Source: Croceibacterium_A sp039927815 (GTDB lineage: Bacteria > Pseudomonadota > Alphaproteobacteria > Sphingomonadales > Sphingomonadaceae). From it: DNA of 19,799 bases. A program made the translations under genes and the position numbers. The DNA lies in assembly GCA_039927815.1 (NCBI GenBank), contig JBDSUJ010000128.1:1-19799 (forward strand), in the 5' to 3' direction. Of the stretch, positions 15,481 to 19,799 are shown in pieces (positions within the stretch are counted from its first letter, which is position 1; each line of letters starts with the position of its first letter). The notes beneath the pieces are model-generated. The model saw nothing but the letters and a program-made list of their open reading frames with translations. It was not told where the DNA came from and did no database searches.

Positions 15481-16476
15481 ATGCGATCGATTTGCGATCC
15501 GCCGCCGCGTTCGGCCTATGCGAAGTTCGCGCCCGATTTCGGGCAACGCTACATCGTCACCGTCGATACAGAAGAAGAATTCGACTGGGACAAGCCGCTC
15601 AACCGCGACGAGCACGGGCTCGGGCATGTCCCCCGTCTCGCCAAGTTCCAGCACTTGTGTGAGGCCGAAGGGGTTATCCCGTCTTACTTGGTCGACTGGC
15701 CCATCGCCCAGTCGCGCGCGGCCGCCGACATCCTGCGCGAGCCTCTGGCGGCGGGCAGGGCGGAGATTGGCGTGCAATTACACCCGTGGGTCAACCCCCC
15801 GTTCGACGAAGCGGTCAATCAGCATAACTCATTCGCCGGCAACCTGCCGCGCGATCTCGAGAAGGCCAAGTTCTGCCGCCTGCACGACGCGATCGAGAAG
15901 AACTTCGAGACCGTGCCGCTGATGTATCGGGCCGGCCGTTATGGCGTGGGCGCCAACACCGCCGGCATCCTGGGCGATGACGGAATTACGATCGACAGCT
16001 CGGTGCGCGCAAAATTCGATTACAGCGCGGCGGGCGGCCCGAACTTCCGGCACCATCCGCTGGTGCCCTACTGGCTCGACGACGCGCACACGTTACTCGA
16101 GTTGCCGCTGACGACGGTGTTCTGGGGCATGCTGCGACGTCAAGGTGAGTGGCTTTATCCGGCGATGTGGCGCACGCCGCGGTTGCGCGGCGCGCTGTCG
16201 CGGATCGGCATGCTCGAACGCATTCCGCTGACGCCCGAAGGGGTCAGCGTGGACGAGGCGATCCGCGGTATCGACATGGCGCTCGACGACGGACTGCCGG
16301 TGCTGGTGTTCTCGTTCCACAGTCCCTCGTTGCGGCCCGGGCATACTCCGTACGTGAGAAGCAGCGAGGACCTCGACGTGCTGTATGACTGGTGGCGGCG
16401 CGTCTTCGCCTATCTCGAACTGCGTGGAGTAAAACCAACCTCGGTGTCGGGAATCATGAACGCGGTCGAACGCTAG
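15481..16476 (+). CDS. Polysaccharide deacetylase family protein, WalW-like (CE4)
   Basis: A 331-residue protein of the NodB-fold carbohydrate esterase 4 superfamily, closest in my memory to the WalW-like branch linked to lipopolysaccharide or surface polysaccharide genes. Seen motifs: TVDTEEEFDWDKP near residues 23-35 in place of the classical TFDDG, with the aspartate as catalytic base; GVQLHPWVNPPFDE, where the histidine should help bind metal; RAGRYGVG; and SFHSPSLRPGHTPY near the C-terminus. No signal peptide or membrane segment is visible, so a cytoplasmic site is likely. ATG 15481 has GGAAGGGGG upstream (9 bases away); an ATG at 15454 lacks good spacing. It follows the sensor kinase gene by 38 bases and is probably co-transcribed. 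Substrate is unknown. Confidence 0.85.
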   Translation: MRSICDPPPRSAYAKFAPDFGQRYIVTVDTEEEFDWDKPLNRDEHGLGHVPRLAKFQHLCEAEGVIPSYLVDWPIAQSRAAADILREPLAAGRAEIGVQLHPWVNPPFDEAVNQHNSFAGNLPRDLEKAKFCRLHDAIEKNFETVPLMYRAGRYGVGANTAGILGDDGITIDSSVRAKFDYSAAGGPNFRHHPLVPYWLDDAHTLLELPLTTVFWGMLRRQGEWLYPAMWRTPRLRGALSRIGMLERIPLTPEGVSVDEAIRGIDMALDDGLPVLVFSFHSPSLRPGHTPYVRSSEDLDVLYDWWRRVFAYLELRGVKPTSVSGIMNAVER

Positions 16477-16487
16477 CGCGCGCGTTC

Positions 16488-16516
16488 TTGCCACCGCGGC
16501 GCGACCCGTCTAGGCC
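16488..16516 (+). promoter_or_regulatory. Possible promoter of the tRNA-Ile2/tRNA-Pro pair
   Basis: TTGCCA (16488-16493) resembles a -35 box, and the TCTAGG/TAGGCC area (16509-16516) lies 15-17 bases downstream where a -10 box is expected. The -10 match is poor, so this is only a suggestion supported by its position about 25-50 bases before the first tRNA. Confidence 0.3.
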
Positions 16517-16539
16517 GCGTCCCGGCGCATTGGCGGGTC

Positions 16540-16615
16540 GGGCCTGTAGCTCAGCGGTTAGAGCTGGCCGCTCATAACGGCTAGGTCGCAGGTTCGAATC
16601 CTGCCGGGCCCACCA
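16540..16615 (+). tRNA. tRNA with CAT anticodon, probably tRNA-Ile2
   Basis: A complete 76-base tRNA with encoded CCA. The acceptor stem is GGGCCTG/CGGGCCC, discriminator A. The anticodon stem GGCCG/CGGCT closes the loop CTCATAA, so the anticodon is CAT. The short D loop (AGCGGTTA) and the C4-G69, C5-G68 pairs resemble bacterial tRNA-Ile2, in which C34 is changed to lysidine by TilS so that AUA is read. An initiator tRNA is excluded by the paired first bases and missing GGG/CCC anticodon stem. Elongator tRNA-Met remains possible. Confidence 0.88.
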
Positions 16616-16630
16616 GTCCAGTGCTCAGGT

Positions 16631-16709
<79 letters not shown>

Positions 16710-16786
16710 CTACCCGCGGAAAACCGCCGTTGCGGAGGGCCTAGCAAGGCGAAACCCAAGAGGGGTTCGATCCGTGCGCTTTCTGG

Positions 16787-16828
16787 GCGGTGATTATTCA
16801 GTTGGTAGAGACGCGGGCCACCGCTCCA
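16787..16828 (+). pseudogene. Collapsed tRNA-like remnant, tRNA-Gly type
   Basis: GCGGTG (16787-16792) can pair with CACCGC (16819-16824), which is followed by T and CCA (16825-16828). A T discriminator plus CCA and this acceptor stem resemble bacterial tRNA-Gly. Between them lies a D-arm-like TTCAGTTGGTAGAGA stretch, but the anticodon and T arms are absent, leaving about 42 bases. It is 79 bases after an intact tRNA-Pro. I read it as a tRNA gene that lost its centre by deletion; it cannot be a functional tRNA. Confidence 0.5.
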
Positions 16829-16911
16829 CCTGGTCGCCCGTTACGCCCCCCGGAGCTAGGGCGGCCAGCCGCCCGGCCGGCCTCGCTCCCATCAAGCAGC
16901 CTGACTGATCA

Positions 16912-18312
16912 TCAGATTGGGTAATGCCCCGGCTCGGTCTCGAAGGTGATCCAGCGCAGCTCGGTGAAGCTGTCGATGCCCGCCTTGCCGCCGAAGCGGC
17001 CATAGCCACTGGCCTTGGTCCCGCCGAACGGCATCTGCGGCTCATCCGATACGGTCGAGGCGTTGACGTGGCAGATGCCCGAATGGATCTGGCGGGCGAC
17101 CTTGATGCCGCGCGCGGTATCGCGCGTGAACACCGCGGCGGACAGGCCATAGTCGGTATCATTGGCGAGTTCGATCGCATGCGCTTCGTCGCGTGCACGG
17201 ATGATGCCGACGACCGGTCCAAAGCTCTCGTCGCGGAACAGCTTCATGTCGGGCGTGACATGGTCAACCAGGTGCGCGGGCATCAGCACGTTCTCGGTCG
17301 TCTCGCCGCCGGCGAGCAGCTTGGCGCCCTTGCCGACCGCGTCCTCGACCAGCGAATAGCAGTGATCGACGGTCTTGCGGTCGACCACCGCGCCGAGCGG
17401 CGTGTTCCCGGCCGAAGGATTACCGACCGACATCGTCTTGACCTTGGCGGCAAACTTCTGCGCGAATTCATCGGCCACGCCGTCTTCCACGATGATCCGC
17501 TCGGTCGACATGCAGATCTGGCCCTGGTTCATATAAGCGCCGAACGCCGCGGCCTTGACCGCTTCGTCGAGGTCGGCGTCCGCGAGCACCAGCATCGGGG
17601 CCTTGCCCCCAAGCTCGAGCAGCACCGGCTTGAGATGCTCGGCCGCGCGCTTGGCAATGATCCTGCCGACCGCGGTAGAGCCGGTGAAGTTGATCCGGCG
17701 AACCTCGGGCGCGTCGATCAGCGCGCCGACCACCTCGCCCGCGTCCTCGGGCGCGTTCGTGACTACATTGACCACGCCTTCAGGGAAGCCCGCCTCGGCG
17801 AACGCCTCGATGATCAGCGCATGGGTCTGCGGGCATGTCTCGCTGGCCTTGAGGATCACCGCATTACCGCATGCGAGCGGCACCGCGATCGCCCGCACAC
17901 CGAGGATAATCGGGGCGTTCCACGGGGCGATGCCGAGAATCACCCCGACCGGCTCGCGCAGGGCCATCGCAATCGTGCCTTCGTGGTCGGAAGGAATAAT
18001 CTCGCCGCTGATCTGGGTGGTCAGCGAGGCTGCCTCGCGGACCATGCCGGTGGCCAGCATCAGGTTGAACATCGCCCATCCGGCGGTGGCGCCGATCTCG
18101 CCCATCATCGCGGCGACGAACTGGTCCTTCTTGGCCATCATCGAGTCGGCGGCTTTCATCAACACCGCGCGCCGGGCATTGGGGCCCAGCCTGGACCACA
18201 CCGCAAAGCCCTGCTGTGCACGCGCGGCAATCGGCCCGATGTCGGCGGCTTTCATCGCCGGCGCCGAAGAGGCGACCTGGCCGGTCACAGGATTGATGCG
18301 GGTGAATTCCAT
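16912..18312 (-). CDS. Aldehyde dehydrogenase, salicylaldehyde/vanillin dehydrogenase-like
   Basis: This 466-residue NAD(P)-dependent enzyme oxidises an aldehyde to its acid in the cytoplasm. The catalytic cysteine is C267 in NQGQICMSTERI and the general base E233 in LLELGGKAP; the 34-residue spacing between them is the family standard. Other family blocks are GIAPWNAPIILG, FTGSTAVGRIIA, FRDESFGPVVG and MPFGGTKASGYGRFGGKAGI. The C-terminal ELRWITFETEPGHYPI and NQGQICMSTERI resemble the aromatic-aldehyde branch (NahF/DoxF salicylaldehyde and bacterial vanillin dehydrogenases), so an aromatic substrate is likely but not proven. I use ATG 18312, beginning MEFTRINPVTG; a GTG at 18324 would add four residues. 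It lies 215 bases downstream of the secreted hydrolase on the same strand, with an inverted repeat between them. Confidence 0.92.
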   Translation of the reverse strand: MEFTRINPVTGQVASSAPAMKAADIGPIAARAQQGFAVWSRLGPNARRAVLMKAADSMMAKKDQFVAAMMGEIGATAGWAMFNLMLATGMVREAASLTTQISGEIIPSDHEGTIAMALREPVGVILGIAPWNAPIILGVRAIAVPLACGNAVILKASETCPQTHALIIEAFAEAGFPEGVVNVVTNAPEDAGEVVGALIDAPEVRRINFTGSTAVGRIIAKRAAEHLKPVLLELGGKAPMLVLADADLDEAVKAAAFGAYMNQGQICMSTERIIVEDGVADEFAQKFAAKVKTMSVGNPSAGNTPLGAVVDRKTVDHCYSLVEDAVGKGAKLLAGGETTENVLMPAHLVDHVTPDMKLFRDESFGPVVGIIRARDEAHAIELANDTDYGLSAAVFTRDTARGIKVARQIHSGICHVNASTVSDEPQMPFGGTKASGYGRFGGKAGIDSFTELRWITFETEPGHYPI

Positions 18313-18370
18313 TGCTCGTTCCACTTCTGGCTAAAGTCGGTTCAGTCGGGTCGTAGGATGGCCATCGCCC

Positions 18371-18395
18371 TGCATCGAGGGACTAGGCCGATGCA
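18371..18395. promoter_or_regulatory. Candidate operator upstream of the aldehyde dehydrogenase
   Basis: TGCATCG (18371-18377) and CGATGCA (18389-18395) form a perfect 7-base inverted repeat with an 11-base spacer, 25 bases in total. It lies about 60-85 bases upstream of the dehydrogenase ATG in a 215-base gene-free gap, a typical place and size for a dimeric repressor or activator. No other feature was recognised in this gap. Confidence 0.4.
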
Positions 18396-18527
18396 ACCAC
18401 GAGAGTCCATCCGGCCCCACTATTTGTCGCAAACCAGCGGCATCATCGGGCGACATCCCCGAAAGCAGCATCGACAGGGCCGGCGGCCTCGACCACGACA
18501 GCGCCAGTGCCGAGTTCCGCATCGAGC

Positions 18528-19448
18528 TCACTTGCGGGCGGGACTGGCCGGAATGATCTTCTGCTCGCGCATCCAGTCGAACAGGCGACCGCCCCACAGG
18601 GCCACGCACATCGAGAAGTTGGGCACTTCGTAGGCGTGCAGTTCGGCGGGCTTGCCGCGGGCCTTCCACATCTCGAACAGCGCCACCAGGCCATCGGTGA
18701 CCGGGCCATGGTTGGATTCGGTGACCAGGAACAGCGGCGGCGCCTTGTCCGGTACGGCGACGTCCTGCAGCGAGGGGCCGAACACCGAGATGATGAAGTC
18801 CGGCGTGGCACCCGCCGCGCCCGCCATCAGGGCCCCGAACGCGACCCCGCCCCCGGCCGAAGTTCCGATCATCCCCACGCGCGTCGGATCGATGTGCCAC
18901 TCGGCGGCGTGCGCGCGCATCAGCCGCAGCGCGGCCTGCCCGTCTGCCGTGGCCAGGCGCAGGACCTCGTCCAGCGCCGTGTCGCCGGGGGCGGGGTTGG
19001 CGTTGGCATTGCGGATCGCGAGCTTCGGTAGCGCGGACGGCGGGGCGGTGGCGGGCTGCGGCGGCGGGGGGCGGTCGATGTCCTCGACCGGCACCTGCAA
19101 GGTTCGGTACTCGAGCAGCAAGACCGCCACCCCTTCAGCGTTGAACCGCGCGATCGTCACGCGCGTGTCGCTGCCCATGACCAGCACTCGCAGCCCGCCG
19201 CCCGGCAGCATGACCACCGCTGCGCCGTTGGCCTTGCCCGCCGCGGGCAGGAACAGCTGCACTTGCGGTTCGCGGGTGTTGTAGCGCGAAATCCCGCCGT
19301 CGCGCGTGCGGGTGACCAACGGCCTCTGCCAGCTTTCCGAACCGGGCGCCGGGCCGGAATAGAGCGGTGCCGCATACTGTTGCGCGTGCGCCGGAACGAA
19401 TGTGAGCAGGACGCTACACGCCAGGGCGCCCGCGAGAGACCGGATCAC
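18528..19448 (-). CDS. Secreted alpha/beta hydrolase, acetylxylan esterase-like, catalytic residues altered
   Basis: A 306-residue protein with a Sec-type signal peptide (SLAGALACSVLLTFVPAHAQ, cleavage after AHA), so periplasmic or secreted. It resembles the BD-FAE/acetylxylan esterase branch: LYSGPAPGS near the start, VQLFLPAAGKANGAAVVMLPGGG with the oxyanion-hole glycines, and the nucleophile elbow GTSAGG. The rest of the triad looks changed: the position where relatives have an Asp reads ESNHGP, and where relatives have a HG motif it reads EVPNFSM, leaving no His there. Activity is therefore doubtful, though another residue could serve. The start is GTG 19448, whose last two bases overlap the TGA of the upstream tannase-like gene, so the pair is translationally coupled. 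Confidence 0.83.
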   Translation of the reverse strand: MIRSLAGALACSVLLTFVPAHAQQYAAPLYSGPAPGSESWQRPLVTRTRDGGISRYNTREPQVQLFLPAAGKANGAAVVMLPGGGLRVLVMGSDTRVTIARFNAEGVAVLLLEYRTLQVPVEDIDRPPPPQPATAPPSALPKLAIRNANANPAPGDTALDEVLRLATADGQAALRLMRAHAAEWHIDPTRVGMIGTSAGGGVAFGALMAGAAGATPDFIISVFGPSLQDVAVPDKAPPLFLVTESNHGPVTDGLVALFEMWKARGKPAELHAYEVPNFSMCVALWGGRLFDWMREQKIIPASPARK

Positions 19449-19799
19449 TGCAACGCCCCGCGGTCGGGCAGCGGCGTGCGCGCCAGCGCTGCCGTGAGCA
19501 GAGGATCGGAAACACAGCTGTAAGAAGCGGCGGCGCTGGCCGGCCTTTTGCCATCATAGCGCGCCGATTGCGGAAACGGGCACAGGGCGCGAGTCAGCGC
19601 GGTGCCTTGGGGGCCGAGCTTCGCGGCAACGATCCGATCGGGCGCGCGCTCCTCTTCGACCCAGCGGATCAGGGCCCACAGCATGTCGCGCTGCGGGTCG
19701 CCAGGCGTGTTCTGCTGGCCTGACCCGCCAAAGTTGTCAGCCCCCGGCCCGCCGCGGCAATGGTACATCCCCGGGACCATGAACAGGCGCACCGACCGG
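19445..19799 (-). CDS. Tannase/feruloyl esterase family protein, C-terminal fragment (5' end outside window)
   Basis: Only the last 118 or so residues lie in the window, reading in from the right edge without an upstream stop. They match the C-terminus of the tannase/feruloyl esterase family (PF07519): LFMVPGMYHCRGGPGADNF carries the adjacent His-Cys pair, which in the family supplies the catalytic histidine and a disulphide to the Cys next to the nucleophile serine. LIRWVEEERAPDRIVAA and LCPFPQSARYDGKRP are also family-typical. The enzymes hydrolyse esters of aromatic acids such as gallate or ferulate, normally outside the cytoplasm. An internal GTG at 19792 is not the true start. Its stop overlaps the start of the hydrolase gene. 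Confidence 0.88.
   Translation of the reverse strand, partial: RSVRLFMVPGMYHCRGGPGADNFGGSGQQNTPGDPQRDMLWALIRWVEEERAPDRIVAAKLGPQGTALTRALCPFPQSARYDGKRPASAAASYSCVSDPLLTAALARTPLPDRGALQ

Noticed and set aside
16761..16786. AGGGGTTCGATCC segment that resembles a tRNA T arm before the remnant
   Set aside because: The flanking bases do not form a T stem and the order is wrong for the remnant's own 3' half.
16859..16874. Hairpin GGGCGGC-CA-GCCGCCC just after the aldehyde dehydrogenase stop, considered as a terminator
   Set aside because: The stem is perfect but no T run follows on either strand and the area is very GC-rich, so an intrinsic terminator is not supported.
16875..16882. GGCCGGCC palindrome
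   Set aside because: An 8-base GC palindrome is expected by chance in this composition; no second copy or context gives it meaning.
16924..18633. A 569-codon plus-strand open frame
   Set aside because: Longer than the real gene but antisense to the aldehyde dehydrogenase and extending into the hydrolase; histidine/arginine-rich and unrecognisable.

Overview
The window is about 19.8 kb of GC-rich bacterial chromosome. It looks like an alphaproteobacterium of the order Sphingomonadales (Sphingomonas, Novosphingobium or Erythrobacter type). This rests on the high GC content with long antisense open frames, the DUF6456 protein, the stand-alone GTA-type holin, the small PilZ protein, and the aroQ-accB-accC and yajC-secD-secF blocks. 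The assignment to order is an inference from gene content; no rRNA gene is present to settle it. I see no transposase, integrase, CRISPR array, plasmid or phage module.

Layout. 1-1733 (+): an Uup-type ABC-F ATPase, cut at its 5' end. 1730-4123 (-): a Tat-exported DUF885 metallopeptidase-like protein and a DUF6456 protein. 4218-5968 (+): an XRE regulator whose stop overlaps the start of a GT4 glycosyltransferase. 5965-8903 (-): yajC-secD-secF, the Sec translocon accessory complex. 9087-9163: tRNA-Pro(GGG) with a good promoter. 9316-9729 (+): an orphan GTA-family holin. 9816-10109 (-): a PilZ protein. 10302-12650 (+): aroQ-accB-accC, i.e. shikimate-pathway dehydroquinase plus the biotin carrier and biotin carboxylase of acetyl-CoA carboxylase. 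12656-13613 (-): a low-affinity iron permease family protein and an Lrp/AsnC regulator. 13802-16476 (+): a sensor histidine kinase with a degraded ATP-binding half, then a WalW-like polysaccharide deacetylase. 16540-16707 (+): tRNA-Ile2(CAT) and tRNA-Pro(TGG), followed by a collapsed tRNA-Gly-like remnant. 16912-19799 (-): a salicylaldehyde/vanillin-type aldehyde dehydrogenase, a secreted alpha/beta hydrolase and the C-terminal end of a tannase/feruloyl esterase.

How the parts fit. Most of the window is housekeeping: translation quality control, protein export, aromatic amino acid and fatty acid precursor supply, and tRNAs. Two blocks are accessory. One is envelope-oriented (glycosyltransferase, deacetylase, degenerate kinase). 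The other, at the right edge, could act on plant-derived aromatic esters: tannase releases a phenolic acid, the hydrolase may handle ester substrates, and the aldehyde dehydrogenase oxidises aromatic aldehydes. I did not find a clear undescribed multi-gene system. The best leads are the pseudokinase-like sensor kinase, the triad-less hydrolase coupled to the tannase, the XRE-glycosyltransferase coupling, the holin with two palindromes upstream, and the tRNA remnant. No gene-free stretch exceeds 300 bases.
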